A stretch of DNA of 64,000 bases from AP-15 sp963812675 (GTDB taxonomy: Bacteria > Pseudomonadota > Alphaproteobacteria > ATCC43930 > CGMCC-115725), in the NCBI GenBank assembly GCA_963812675.1, contig CAWEWR010000002.1, forward strand, positions 124,001 through 188,000, in the 5' to 3' direction. The notes beneath the pieces were generated by a model, which was not told the origin of the DNA, ran no database searches, and saw nothing but the letters and a program-made list of their open reading frames with translations. The first letter of the stretch is position 1. Every line of letters starts with the position of its first letter. Both the position numbers and the translations under genes were made by a program. Shown here one piece after another: positions 47,065 through 55,918 of the stretch.

Positions 47065-47289
47065 TCACCGCGGTCGCGGGCAATCGGGTCTGCCGCAGCC
47101 GGTCGCCGCGGCGGCAACATAGGCGCCGCAAACCCCGCAAGGCGCGAGATCTTCGGCGTGGAGGGACGGACGCGGAGGTGCCGGGCGCCGCCGCGGCAGC
47201 TCGCGCGCCGGCCCGTTCAGCCAGCGATAGCCAATCCACACCGCGGCAATGACCAGAATGAGCACAACGAGCTTCGGCAAGGCAAACAT
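47065..47289 (-). CDS. Small membrane protein with a Cys-rich C-terminus
   Basis: A 74-residue protein with one N-terminal membrane helix (LPKLVVLILVIAAVWIGYRW) and a C-terminal Cys cluster (CGVCGAYVAAAATGCGRPDC), which looks like a small zinc-ribbon. It lies 25 nt upstream of glyQ on the same strand. The start is the ATG at 47289. No known function. Confidence 0.65.
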   Translation of the reverse strand: MFALPKLVVLILVIAAVWIGYRWLNGPARELPRRRPAPPRPSLHAEDLAPCGVCGAYVAAAATGCGRPDCPRPR

Positions 47290-47333
47290 AACGGGGTTTA
47301 TCGGCAGCTCGGAAGGAGGTTTGAGAAGCGGCA

Positions 47334-47469
47334 ACCCTCACCCGCCTCGCTACGCTCGGCACCCTCTCCCGCATTGCGGGAGAGGGGCTGCAGCCCATTT
47401 AACGTAAGCTCCTCTCCCGCATCGCGGGAGAGGGGGGACCAAGCCTGAAGGGCTTGGTGGGTGAGGGTA
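47334..47469. repeat. Triple-hairpin intergenic repeat
   Basis: Outer arms ACCCTCACCC (47334-47343) and GGGTGAGGGT (47460-47469) pair perfectly. Inside are an 11-bp hairpin at 47362-47386 (CCCTCTCCCGC, loop ATT) and a 10-bp hairpin at 47411-47433 (CCTCTCCCGC, loop ATC). It lies between the S49 peptidase gene and the small membrane protein gene and is related to the repeat at 46059. Confidence 0.85.
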
Positions 47470-47473
47470 GCTG

Positions 47474-48319
47474 TCACAACCCGAACCTCGCCCACAGAAG
47501 GCGCGTCTCCAACCAGTCGACGAGTTCAACAACCAGCGAAACGGGCTCGCGGGCGACGAACGGCAGACGGCTCAGAAACGGCAAGCGCCGCCTGTCGGCA
47601 GAAATCGGACGCAGCCTGACCTTGTCGCCGTACCGCGTGCGCATGACGGCGCGCAGCTCGCCGATGCCGTCCACCAAGCCGCGGTCCATCGCCATGCGGC
47701 CGGTCAGAACATCGCCGGTGAACAGGCTCTCGTCGGCCTCGTCGATCTTGCCGGCGCGCCGGCGGCGCACGTGGTCCTTGAAGGATTGGTGGATATCCTG
47801 CTGCAGTTCGGTCAGCCGGGCGACGTCAGAGGGGTCTTCCGGCAGAAAAGGGTCGAGCAATGATTTCCGCTCCCCGGCGGTGTGGAGGCGCCGTTCGATG
47901 CCGAGCCGCCCGAGTAGCTGATAAAACCCGAACCCGGCGCTGATCACCCCAATCGAGCCGATCAGAGACGTCTCCTCGGTAAAGATCTCATCGCCGGCGA
48001 GCGCCAGCCAATAGCCTCCCGACGCCGCCACATCTTCGGCGAAAGCGATTACCGGGACGCGCTTTTCTTCGGCGAGCTGTCGGATTCGGCGGTAGAGCAG
48101 GGCGGACTGAACCGGCGATCCGCCCGGCGAATTGACCACAATCGCGACGGCGACGAGCCCGGAGGCTCGAAACGCCCTGTCGATCGCTGCGGCATGGCTC
48201 GCCAGCGACAAGCCGCCGCGCCGCTGCCGCGGCATGATGACCCCCTCGAAGCGCAGGACAGAGACGACCGGCCGGCGGCGCCAAAGACGCTCCAGGTTGA
48301 GTTGGTCGCGAAACTTCAT
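47474..48319 (-). CDS. S49-family (SppA/SohB-like) serine peptidase
   Basis: A 281-residue signal-peptide-peptidase-like enzyme. The catalytic Ser is in EDVAASGGYWLALAGDE and the general-base Lys in GERKSLLDPFLPED; IVVNSPGGSPVQSALLYRR and SLIGSIGVISAGFGF are family landmarks. It lacks a clear N-terminal membrane helix and so may be cytoplasmic or peripherally bound. The start is set at 48319 (MKFRDQL); ATGs at 48337 and 48352 are possible. Probably in one operon with the upstream methyltransferase and DUF2007 genes. Confidence 0.9.
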   Translation of the reverse strand: MKFRDQLNLERLWRRRPVVSVLRFEGVIMPRQRRGGLSLASHAAAIDRAFRASGLVAVAIVVNSPGGSPVQSALLYRRIRQLAEEKRVPVIAFAEDVAASGGYWLALAGDEIFTEETSLIGSIGVISAGFGFYQLLGRLGIERRLHTAGERKSLLDPFLPEDPSDVARLTELQQDIHQSFKDHVRRRRAGKIDEADESLFTGDVLTGRMAMDRGLVDGIGELRAVMRTRYGDKVRLRPISADRRRLPFLSRLPFVAREPVSLVVELVDWLETRLLWARFGL

Positions 48320-48361
48320 GCGATCCCAAATGGGCATTCCCACGGGCCGCAACCACCGGGG

Positions 48362-49120
48362 CTAAAGATCGAGCCATCGGCCCTCGCGCAGCACGCCTTC
48401 CGCATCGGTCGAGAGACGGCCGTCGGCATCGTGCAATACCAAGCCGGGTGCCAGCCGCGCCGGAGCGGCGACCTGCTTGCGCGCGCGAACCAGAATGCGG
48501 CTCGCCGCCCTGCCCTGACCCGGCCATAACGGGAAAACGACGACTTCGGCTGCCCGTCCGGCAATTTGGCCGAGCAGCGCGTCGATACGGTCAGCCCGGT
48601 GAATGAACGTCACCGTGCCTTTCGAGCGGACCATGGCGAGCGAGAAACGCACCCAATCGGCAAGATCGGCGTCTCCCTCTATCGTCGCCGCCGATTTCCC
48701 GGTTGCTGAAACGGGGCCGGCATCCTGACGCCGATGAAATGGCGGGTTCGCCATGACGTGGTCGAACGCCCCCGGAGAGAGGCGCGGCGGCGGGTGCAGC
48801 AGATCCCCGATCATTACCGAGGCGCGGGCCTCGAGCCCGTTGAGGATTATGTTGTCGCCCGCCAGGCGAACGAGATCGCGCTGCATTTCGAGACCCACGA
48901 GGCGCGAATGCGGCACGCGTGCAGCGAGGCACAACATCGCAGCGCCCGCCCCGCAACCGACGTCGAGCACCAGCTGATGGGGTTCCGCCGGGACCGCGGC
49001 GGCGAGGAATACCGGATCGATTGCGACGCGATAGCCCGCCGCCGGCTGTTTCAGGCGAATGCGGCCGCCGAGCAGGAGGTCCTCGGTGAAAGTGGGTTCC
49101 CCTGCCGGGTGGTCGCTCAT
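48362..49120 (-). CDS. TrmN6/YfiC-like tRNA1(Val) adenine-N6 methyltransferase family protein
   Basis: A 252-residue class I SAM methyltransferase with LVLDVGCGAGAAMLCLAARV (SAM site) and the N6-adenine motif NPPF in HVMANPPFHRR. The N-terminal FTEDLLLGGRIRLKQPAAGY followed by IDPVFLAA is typical of the TrmN6 group, which methylates A37 of tRNA-Val. Its ATG overlaps the stop of the DUF2007 gene as ATGA. Confidence 0.88.
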   Translation of the reverse strand: MSDHPAGEPTFTEDLLLGGRIRLKQPAAGYRVAIDPVFLAAAVPAEPHQLVLDVGCGAGAAMLCLAARVPHSRLVGLEMQRDLVRLAGDNIILNGLEARASVMIGDLLHPPPRLSPGAFDHVMANPPFHRRQDAGPVSATGKSAATIEGDADLADWVRFSLAMVRSKGTVTFIHRADRIDALLGQIAGRAAEVVVFPLWPGQGRAASRILVRARKQVAAPARLAPGLVLHDADGRLSTDAEGVLREGRWLDL

Positions 49121-49329
49121 TGCGCGGCTTCGCCGGCTGCCGCGAGGACCGAGCAGGCGCGCCGGTAATCCTGTTCCGCGACCATCAGACGGCGCGGGAT
49201 CGCGCCGATGCTCCCCTCGACCACGCTCGTATGGTGGTCGAGGACGAGGCTTTCGATGCCGGAATCCTTCAGCAACGATTGCACGAACGACAAGCGAACG
49301 GCGTCGTTGGTACGCAGTAGCTCCTTCAT
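49117..49329 (-). CDS. DUF2007 family protein
   Basis: A 70-residue DUF2007 (putative signal-transducing) protein: MKELLRTNDAVRLSFVQSLL, then SGIESLVLDHHTSVVEGSIG and IPRRLMVAEQDYRRA. The start at 49329 matches the family N-terminus. The ATGA overlap couples it to the TrmN6-like gene, and it is divergent from the polyprenyl diphosphate synthase gene. Confidence 0.88.
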   Translation of the reverse strand: MKELLRTNDAVRLSFVQSLLKDSGIESLVLDHHTSVVEGSIGAIPRRLMVAEQDYRRACSVLAAAGEAAQ

Positions 49330-49469
49330 GCTCCCCAGTTTCGCGCGGCGGTGATCGGCGTGCAAGGGCGCGGCCCCTTGACCGGCCTCCCGGTCAATCT
49401 ATGCTCGCCGGCATTCACACGCGTCAAGCCGGTCGACAGGCATTCGCGGGAAACAGGCAGGAGAATTGG

Positions 49470-50489
49470 GTGGCGCTCGTGGCGGGTGTCGATCAGGACG
49501 AGGCGGTCCATAAACCCTCACTCGACCCACTGGCCCGGCTTCTCGGAAGCGACCTCGAGCAGGTCAATCGACTGATCGTCGATCGCATGCAGAGCCCGGT
49601 GGCGCTGATCCCGCAGCTCGCCGGGCATATCGTCGCGAGCGGTGGAAAGCGCCTGCGCCCGATGCTGACCCTCGGTTGCGCCCGGCTCTGCGGATACAGC
49701 GGAATACGCCACGTCGCGCTCGCCGCGGCCGTCGAGTTCATTCATACCGCGACTTTGCTGCACGATGATGTCGTCGATGCGAGCGATCTGCGCCGGGGCC
49801 GTGATACCGCCAACGCGGTATGGGGCAACCAGCCGGCGATTCTCGTCGGCGATTTTCTATTCAGCCGCGCCTTCGAGCTAATGGTCGCGGACGGATCCCT
49901 GCGTATCCTCGAGATCCTGTCGCACGCGTCCTCGGTCATCGCCGAAGGCGAGGTGCTGCAGCTAATGACGCAAAACAACCTGCAGACGACAGAAGCGTCC
50001 TATTTGGAGGTGATCCGGGCGAAAACCGCGGAGCTGTTCGCGGCGGCGAGCAGCATCGGAGCGGTCGTTGCCCAACGGCCGCGCGAGGAGGAGGCAGCAC
50101 TCGATCGATTTGGCCGCGATCTTGGCATCGCCTTCCAGCTGGTCGACGACATGCTCGATTTTTCGGCGCGGCAGACCGAGCTCGGCAAGAGCATCGGCGA
50201 CGACTTCCGAGACGGCAAGGTTACCCTCCCGATCCTTCTCGCCTTTGCCCGGGGGGATGAAGCCGAGCGTACGTTCTGGCGCCGCACGCTGGAAGACATG
50301 GATCAGTGTCCCGAAGACCTCGAACACGCGACCGCACTCGTCGAGCGACATGGCGCTCTCGCCGAGACCCTGTCCCGGGCGCGCGGTTATGCGGCGAGCG
50401 CGATCGATGTGCTGTCGGTATTTCCCGACGGGCCGGAGCGGCGGGCACTGGTCGAAGCCACCTCGTTCGCGACCGAGCGCAGCGCCTAG
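49470..50489 (+). CDS. ispB: Polyprenyl (octaprenyl/decaprenyl) diphosphate synthase
   Basis: A 339-residue trans-prenyltransferase that makes the ubiquinone side chain. The first Asp-rich motif is LLHDDVVDASDLRRG and the second is FQLVDDMLDF; GGKRLRPMLTLGCARLCG binds the allylic substrate. The GTG at 49470 is chosen because AGGAG lies 8 nt upstream; a longer ATG at 49401 lacks one. Chain length cannot be read with certainty. In alphaproteobacteria this position near TrmN6/DUF2007 is a common arrangement. Confidence 0.93.
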   Translation: MALVAGVDQDEAVHKPSLDPLARLLGSDLEQVNRLIVDRMQSPVALIPQLAGHIVASGGKRLRPMLTLGCARLCGYSGIRHVALAAAVEFIHTATLLHDDVVDASDLRRGRDTANAVWGNQPAILVGDFLFSRAFELMVADGSLRILEILSHASSVIAEGEVLQLMTQNNLQTTEASYLEVIRAKTAELFAAASSIGAVVAQRPREEEAALDRFGRDLGIAFQLVDDMLDFSARQTELGKSIGDDFRDGKVTLPILLAFARGDEAERTFWRRTLEDMDQCPEDLEHATALVERHGALAETLSRARGYAASAIDVLSVFPDGPERRALVEATSFATERSA

Positions 50490-50502
50490 CGCAGCGAAAG
50501 GG

Positions 50503-50592
50503 GTCATTGCGAGCGCAGCGCGGCAACCCCCCGTGCCTCACGAGGCTGCCCGGCACGAGATCGCTTCGTCGCTGCCAGCTCCTGGCAATGAC
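50503..50592. repeat. GTCATTGC...GCAATGAC intergenic palindrome
   Basis: An imperfect palindrome with outer arms GTCATTGC (50503) and GCAATGAC (to 50592) and an inner GTGCC/GGCAC pair, between the convergent ispB and enoyl-CoA hydratase genes. It differs in sequence from the repeats at 18206 and 47334 and may serve both transcripts as a 3' structure. Confidence 0.75.
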
Positions 50593-50625
50593 AGAGCCAA
50601 CCTGTGTCAGAAAGCTCGGGCGGCG

Positions 50626-51429
50626 TCAGCCTTTCGCGGTGTCGAGCGACGGCAGCCTGTAGCGGTCGTCCGGATCGTCCCAGCCTTTGAACCGGGGCTG
50701 CCGCTTTTCGGCAAAGGCGGCGCGCGATTCGATCAGGTCGCTCTTGGCGCCGTGCTCGTGCAATACCGCGGCGAGGCGCTGCTGCTCAGCCGACGGAACC
50801 GGCCGCATCCGACGCATCATATGGACGGTGTTGACGCGCGAGGCCGGCGGCAGGGTCAGCAGGTGCTCGGCCATCACGAGCGCGCTCGCGATCAATTGGT
50901 CGGCGTCCACCAAGCGATTGAGAAAGCCGATCTCGTGGAAGCGCTCGGCGGTGAAGCGGAAGCCGAGCGCCATTTCCATCGCGATCGGGTAGGGCAGGTT
51001 TGCGATGTGCCCATGATTGTAGCCGCCGAGCAGCCAGCGCTTCGCCTCGGAGACCTCGAAGACCGCACCTCGCGCGGCGACCCGCAGATCGGTGCGCTCC
51101 ACCAGCATGAAGCCGCCGCCCATCGCATAGCCGTTCACCGCGGCGATGACCGGCTTTTCCAATGCGCCGGACATAAACGGATCTTCGATCGCAGGCCGCC
51201 GCCCGCCGGGTGAGCCGTGCTGCAGCGATTCCTTCATATCCTCGCCGGCACAGAACGCGCGGCCCGCCCCGGTGAAGATCGCAACTTCGAGCTCGCTGTC
51301 GCGGCGAAATTCGGTCCAGGTCTCGGCTAGCCGCGTACGCATCTCATGGCTGAGCGCATTGAGGCGCTCGGGCCGGTTCATCCGCACGACGAGGACCTGC
51401 CCGTGACGCTCGGTTTCGACGACTGCCAT
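50626..51429 (-). CDS. Enoyl-CoA hydratase/isomerase family protein
   Basis: A 267-residue crotonase-fold protein. It has the N-terminal VLVVRMNRPERLNALSHEMR, the oxyanion-hole regions FTGAGRAFCAGEDMKE and VNGYAMGGGFMLVERTDLRV, and the C-terminal ESRAAFAEKRQPRFKGWDDP. The Glu residues of true hydratases are not both evident, so hydratase versus another crotonase activity is open. The start at 51429 has GAGAGG upstream. Its likely substrate is a CoA thioester. Confidence 0.9.
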   Translation of the reverse strand: MAVVETERHGQVLVVRMNRPERLNALSHEMRTRLAETWTEFRRDSELEVAIFTGAGRAFCAGEDMKESLQHGSPGGRRPAIEDPFMSGALEKPVIAAVNGYAMGGGFMLVERTDLRVAARGAVFEVSEAKRWLLGGYNHGHIANLPYPIAMEMALGFRFTAERFHEIGFLNRLVDADQLIASALVMAEHLLTLPPASRVNTVHMMRRMRPVPSAEQQRLAAVLHEHGAKSDLIESRAAFAEKRQPRFKGWDDPDDRYRLPSLDTAKG

Positions 51430-51628
51430 TTTCGCCTCTCTTGGATGCTTTGGACCCACAGCCTATCAGCTGCGGGCGCGTTGTGCTTGAGGCATATAGC
51501 GAGATTAGAGAGAAGCCGACCATCGCAGGTCGCCCACCCCGCTGGTGCGAAGTTCCCAGCAAACATCCTTACCCGCGACACCGGACGCCGCATCAATGCA
51601 GCCGGCTTGAGCCGCCGGCTGCTGGCGT

Positions 51629-52567
51629 TCAGCCGGCCGCTCCGGCAGCGCGCGACCCGCTTGCCCTTTTTTGTCTCGCGCCCTGGGCTGTCTCGGCAGT
51701 CACCTCGACCTCTACCGTCATACCCAGCGAATCCGACGGAAAGCCCGTCCAGGTGCCGGAGACGGGCACCGCCTGCCGCGGATCGCGGGCCACGGCCACG
51801 CGGATCAGATCGTGATTGCCGACGATGCCGTTTGTCGGGTCGAACTCGACCCAGCCGGCTCCCGGCAGGTAAACGCGGAGCCAGGCGTGGGTGGCGCCGC
51901 CGCCAACCCGCCGGCCTTCGTGAAGCCGGCCTTCGTGAACATAGAGATAGCCGGATACGAAATGCGCGGCGAGCCCGAGGGAGCGCACGGCTTCCATCAT
52001 CAGCACGGTGAAATCGCGACAGCTGCCGCCCCCCAGCCGCAAGGTCCTGACCGGGTCCTGGACACCGCTTTCCTCACGCCTCACATATGTCAGGTTCTGC
52101 CTGATCGCGTGGGTCATGGCCGCAAGCAGTTCCGTCGTCTCGGTGCGGCCGTCATGGCGCAAGAACTGCCGCGCCCACTGGTCGACTTCGTGCTCGGGAT
52201 CGAGGTATTGCCGTTCCATGGCCCGCAACAGATCGGGCATTTCGTCGGCGCCATAGGTGAACGGGTATCGTCTTGCATATTCCTCGATCTGAAACTCGAG
52301 GACTTCGGTTGGCGACTGGTCGAGGCGAATCACGCTCTCGAAACGCAGCTCCTCAGCCCGCCCGCTGAACCGGGCAACGGCGACGCAGTTGCCGAACACG
52401 TCGTGGACCCATCGGATATCCGTGGGTTCCGGCGTGATCACCAGCTTAGCCTCGAGCAATTTCTGGTCGTAATAGTCGCGCGGCCGCAGCATCATCCGGT
52501 GCTCGCCGAATGCGACGGGTTGCTTGTAACGATAAGTTGTGAGGTGCTTAACGGTAAGAACGGGCAT
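51629..52567 (-). CDS. Transglutaminase-like cysteine protease family protein
   Basis: A 312-residue protein with an N-terminal beta-rich domain (LTVKHLTTYRYKQPVAFGEH) and a transglutaminase core: Cys in GGGSCRDFTVLMMEAVRSLG, His in GGGATHAWLRVYLPGAGW, Asp in VEFDPTNG. It is third in the conserved set circularly permuted ATP-grasp / alpha-E / transglutaminase, all on the minus strand. The set is thought to act on peptides or amide bonds. Biochemistry is not established here. Confidence 0.93.
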   Translation of the reverse strand: MPVLTVKHLTTYRYKQPVAFGEHRMMLRPRDYYDQKLLEAKLVITPEPTDIRWVHDVFGNCVAVARFSGRAEELRFESVIRLDQSPTEVLEFQIEEYARRYPFTYGADEMPDLLRAMERQYLDPEHEVDQWARQFLRHDGRTETTELLAAMTHAIRQNLTYVRREESGVQDPVRTLRLGGGSCRDFTVLMMEAVRSLGLAAHFVSGYLYVHEGRLHEGRRVGGGATHAWLRVYLPGAGWVEFDPTNGIVGNHDLIRVAVARDPRQAVPVSGTWTGFPSDSLGMTVEVEVTAETAQGARQKRASGSRAAGAAG

Positions 52568-52578
52568 GGGTCTGCCTA

Positions 52579-53592
52579 TTAGGAGCTCGCCGTCTGCGCC
52601 TGAGGCGCCTCGGGCGTGTAGCCGAAGAACGCGATCGAGAGCTCGCGGGTCACCGCCATCAGCTGCCGCTGGATGGAGTCGAGAAACTCGTGAAGTCCGC
52701 TGCGCAAGATCGCCGATATCTCGAACGTACCCAGCACTGCCTGCAGCCGGTCGAGCTCCTCGGCCGCGTCGTTGCCGTTGCGCAGCCCATGGTGCGATTT
52801 GACCTCGCCGAGCAGCCGGCCAACCTCACGCACGCAGTGATGGACGGAGCGCGGGAACGCGTTGTTCAGCAGCATAAAGCCTGCCACGCGCGCCGGCGTC
52901 GTGCTGGCGGCATGCAATCTTCGGTACGCGTGATAGCCGGCTGCCGAACGCAGCAGCGCATTCCATTGGCTGACGTCGACCGGCGAGCCGACGTCGGAAA
53001 CGCTGGGGAGCAGAAGGTGGTATTTGATGTCGAGAAGGCGCGTCGTCTGGTCGGCCCGCTCGATGTACCGGCCGATCTGGTAGAAGTACCAGCCCTGGTC
53101 GCGAAAGAACGTCCCTTCGGTGATGCCGGTATGGGTCTGGCAGGCTTCCTTTATCATCGCAAACAACGCCGCCAGATTGCCGGGTGCAAGATCTTCCGCC
53201 CTCAACTCCGCCAGCCGATTGTAGAACACGTTGAGCTGAACCCACATCTCGGTGGAGATCAACGGCCGCAATGTGCGAGCGTTCTCGCGCGCGTAGCGGA
53301 TTGTGCTGACGATCGAGGTCGGATTGTCGCCGTCGATGACATAAAAGTTCACGACGCTGTGCGCAGCGGGCGCGTCATGACTGGCGAAAAAACGCTCCTC
53401 ATCCGAGTTCAGCTGGACGATCGACCGCCAGTTCTGACCGCCGCGGGTGTCGCGCGAGAAGGTCTCGTTGACGTCGAGAATCCGCGCGAGGTTCTCGGCG
53501 CGCTCGACATAGCGCGCCAGCCAGAAGATGCAATCCGCGTAACGGGCAAGCAGGACGTCAGGCAACGACCCAGGTATCCTTCGAGCCGCCAC
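52579..53592 (-). CDS. Alpha-E domain protein
   Basis: A 337-residue, all-helical alpha-E (DUF403) protein. It opens near VLLARYADCIFWLARYVERA, with ENLARILDVNETFSRD, FFRDQGWYFYQIGRYIERAD and the C-terminal RQLMAVTRELSIAFFGYTPE. The start is uncertain: the GTG at 53592 overlaps the ATP-grasp gene by 35 nt, and the conserved sequence begins only near 53553. It is the middle gene of the ATP-grasp cassette and is almost always found with its partners. Confidence 0.88.
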   Translation of the reverse strand: MAARRIPGSLPDVLLARYADCIFWLARYVERAENLARILDVNETFSRDTRGGQNWRSIVQLNSDEERFFASHDAPAAHSVVNFYVIDGDNPTSIVSTIRYARENARTLRPLISTEMWVQLNVFYNRLAELRAEDLAPGNLAALFAMIKEACQTHTGITEGTFFRDQGWYFYQIGRYIERADQTTRLLDIKYHLLLPSVSDVGSPVDVSQWNALLRSAAGYHAYRRLHAASTTPARVAGFMLLNNAFPRSVHHCVREVGRLLGEVKSHHGLRNGNDAAEELDRLQAVLGTFEISAILRSGLHEFLDSIQRQLMAVTRELSIAFFGYTPEAPQAQTASS

Positions 53593-54982
53593 CCTGCGAC
53601 GAATTTACCACGAGAGAGCCGCGGCGCAGCGCCACCCGGGTCAACCCGCCGGGCAAGATCCAAGTGCTCGATCCGGTGACCGCAAACGGCCGCAGATCGA
53701 CATGCCGAGGCTCGACATGGCCCTCGACCAGGGTCGGCGCGACAGACAGCTTGATGCAGGGCTGGCTGATGTAATTCGCCGGATCGGCAAGCAGCTTCCC
53801 GCGGCATTCGTCCAGCTCCTGCCGGCTCGCCTTGGGACCGACCGTGATGCCATAGCCGCCCGCTTCGCCGACCGGCTTCACCACCAGCTCGGCCAAATTA
53901 TCGAGCGTGTAGCGCAACGCCGCCGGCTCACGGCAGATGTGGGTCTCAACATTCGGCAGTATTGGTTCCTGGGCGAGATAGTATCGGATGACCCGCGGCA
54001 TGTAGGCGTAGACGGCCTTGTCGTCGGCGACACCGGTGCCGACCGCATTGGCAAGCGCCAGGTTTCCTGCGCGATAGGCCCGCATCAGCCCCGGCACCCC
54101 GAGCATGCTTCCAGGCAGGAAGGCCTCGGGATCGAGAAAATCGTCGTCGATCCGCCGATAGATCACGTCGACCCGCGACAGGCCACGGGTGGTTCGCATG
54201 AAGACGCGGTCGTCCTCGACCAAGAGGTCCCGCCCCTCGACCAATGGCACGCCCATCTCGCGCGCCAGGAACACGTGTTCGAAATAGGCCGAATTGTAGG
54301 TGCCGGGGGACAACAGGACGACACGCGGATCGGCGCTTCCTGCGGGCGCTACCTCGTGCAGCGCGGCAATCAATCTCGCGCCGTAGTTTTCGATCGGCCG
54401 CAAGCCGATCTCGTCAAGCAGATCAGGAAAGGCGCGCAGCATCATATGCCGGTTTTCGACGACATAGCTTACCCCGGAGGGCGTCCGCGCATTGTCCTCG
54501 AGAACCAGGAGCGTGCCCCGCTCGTCGCGCACGATATCGGTGCCGCAGATGTTGACGTAGGTCTTGTGCGGGAGATCGATGCCGCGCATCGCCGGGCGAT
54601 AGTTGCGGTTGCCGAGGATCAGATCCGGCGGGACGATGCCGTCCCGCAGGACGTGCTGTTTATGGTAGATATCGTCGAGCAGCAGGTTGATTGCGGTGAT
54701 CCGCTGCTTGATGCCGCTCTCTAGGTGCTGCCACTCGTCGCCAGACAAGATTCGCGGGATCACATCGAACGGCAGGATCCGGTCGATTGTCTTGGCTTCC
54801 GAATAAACCGTAAAGGTGATCCCGAGATTATAGAGTTCCGCATTGGCATTGCCCGCGCGCTGCTTTAGCGCTGCGATCGACAGACCGGAAAGGCGTTCCC
54901 TCACCACCCGGCTCGCCGCACTTTGCAGCATCTCGCAATAAAAGCCTTGCGGATCGTAACCGTCGAGGACCGAGGGGTTCAT
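53558..54982 (-). CDS. Circularly permuted ATP-grasp protein
   Basis: A 474-residue member of the circularly permuted type 2 ATP-grasp family. It has LPFDVIPRILSGDEWQHLES, the ATP-site stretches LLVLEDNARTPSGVSYVVEN and NLAELVVKPVGEAGGYGITV, and the C-terminal VALRRGSLVVNSSQGGGSKD. ATP-grasp enzymes form amide or ester bonds through acyl phosphates. It leads the cassette with the alpha-E and transglutaminase genes; the substrate is not known from sequence. Confidence 0.93.
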   Translation of the reverse strand: MNPSVLDGYDPQGFYCEMLQSAASRVVRERLSGLSIAALKQRAGNANAELYNLGITFTVYSEAKTIDRILPFDVIPRILSGDEWQHLESGIKQRITAINLLLDDIYHKQHVLRDGIVPPDLILGNRNYRPAMRGIDLPHKTYVNICGTDIVRDERGTLLVLEDNARTPSGVSYVVENRHMMLRAFPDLLDEIGLRPIENYGARLIAALHEVAPAGSADPRVVLLSPGTYNSAYFEHVFLAREMGVPLVEGRDLLVEDDRVFMRTTRGLSRVDVIYRRIDDDFLDPEAFLPGSMLGVPGLMRAYRAGNLALANAVGTGVADDKAVYAYMPRVIRYYLAQEPILPNVETHICREPAALRYTLDNLAELVVKPVGEAGGYGITVGPKASRQELDECRGKLLADPANYISQPCIKLSVAPTLVEGHVEPRHVDLRPFAVTGSSTWILPGGLTRVALRRGSLVVNSSQGGGSKDTWVVA

Positions 54983-55180
54983 CTGCCTGCTCGAAAGACC
55001 GGCCAGCAGCCTGGAGGTGGCATTTTCCGCGCCATCGTGCTTTGCAACACGGTTGCTGGCAATAGCGCCAACCGAATGCCCATTTTTTAGGCGAATGGCC
55101 GCAACTAAGCTAATTTAATGCAGGGCAGAACGGCGGCCCATTGTCTGAGCGGTTTGTCGCGATGCCGGCTGAACATGGGG

Positions 55181-55375
55181 CTACGTAGCTGCCCACTCTA
55201 CAATTTCTTCTTTCTCGCGTTGAAGTTCTTTTATTTGAAGCGCGACTTCCTTCGCACGAGCATCATCGCCTCTTTCGAGTGCTTCCTTTTGTTCTACATA
55301 TCGGTCTATAAGAAAGTCTTGGATTTCGGTTATCCTAGCCCGTTCCTCTGGGGTCAATCCGTCGTACGGTCCCAT
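55181..55375 (-). CDS. Small coiled-coil hypothetical protein
   Basis: A 64-residue, charged, helical protein: MGPYDGLTPEERARITEIQD, DRYVEQKEALERGDDARAKE and KELQREKEEIVEWAAT. The heptad-like pattern suggests a short coiled coil. AAGGAG lies 8 nt upstream of the ATG, which supports real translation. No known domain. Confidence 0.6.
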   Translation of the reverse strand: MGPYDGLTPEERARITEIQDFLIDRYVEQKEALERGDDARAKEVALQIKELQREKEEIVEWAAT

Positions 55376-55438
55376 TGCGCATCTCCTTTCCTCCCCGCAG
55401 CACTCTGCCTACTCTAGGGTGTCACCTCGGCAACACCC

Positions 55439-55467
55439 AAAAAAAGACGGAGTTCCGTTACTCCGTC
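55439..55467 (-). terminator. Intrinsic terminator after the small secreted protein gene
   Basis: Read on the minus strand: an 8-bp perfect stem GACGGAGT / ACTCCGTC with a 6-nt loop (AACGGA), followed directly by seven Ts. This is a classical Rho-independent terminator placed about 70 nt after the stop of the gene at 55538. A further outer pair, AACACCC/GGGTGTT, encloses it. Confidence 0.85.
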
Positions 55468-55537
55468 GGGTGTTACTTAGAGATTACTCATTATAATAAA
55501 GATATTTAGTTGATAACTGGCTCGAATATTTGAGTAC

Positions 55538-55918
55538 TCAAAAGGCCGGGCTCATGACCCGGGTTTCGCGGTTCCTGCGGGTCTGGTCATGACGTCGCTC
55601 GAGCCTGTCGAATTGCCGGATCACCACGGTGCAGGACGGGGACGCATCCGGGTCTTGGTTTGGGAGAGCGATTGCTAGGAATATCTCGGAAAAGCGCAAA
55701 TCCGCAGCCGCCGCCTCATTCGAATCTCTAGCGACGGCAGCGATGAAGTCGTGGATCACCTTTCCGGCGCTCTCCACACGCTCAACTGGGACGCCGCAGC
55801 GACGAGCATTGCCCAGAAGAAAGCCTCCGGTCTCGGCGAGCTGCGTCGGATCGGCGGCGTCGGCCACGCCCATGCCCATGAGCAGCAGCAGGGGGGTGAC
55901 GGCAAAAATTGAACGCAT
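55538..55918 (-). CDS. Small secreted hypothetical protein
   Basis: A 126-residue protein with a clear signal peptide (MRSIFAVTPLLLLMGMGVADA) and a mature helical domain with two Cys (NARRCGVPVERV, SPSCTVVIRQFDRLERRHDQ) that could form a disulfide. GGAG lies 5 nt upstream of the ATG. The gene ends at a strong intrinsic terminator and appears monocistronic. No family recognised. Confidence 0.65.
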   Translation of the reverse strand: MRSIFAVTPLLLLMGMGVADAADPTQLAETGGFLLGNARRCGVPVERVESAGKVIHDFIAAVARDSNEAAAADLRFSEIFLAIALPNQDPDASPSCTVVIRQFDRLERRHDQTRRNRETRVMSPAF

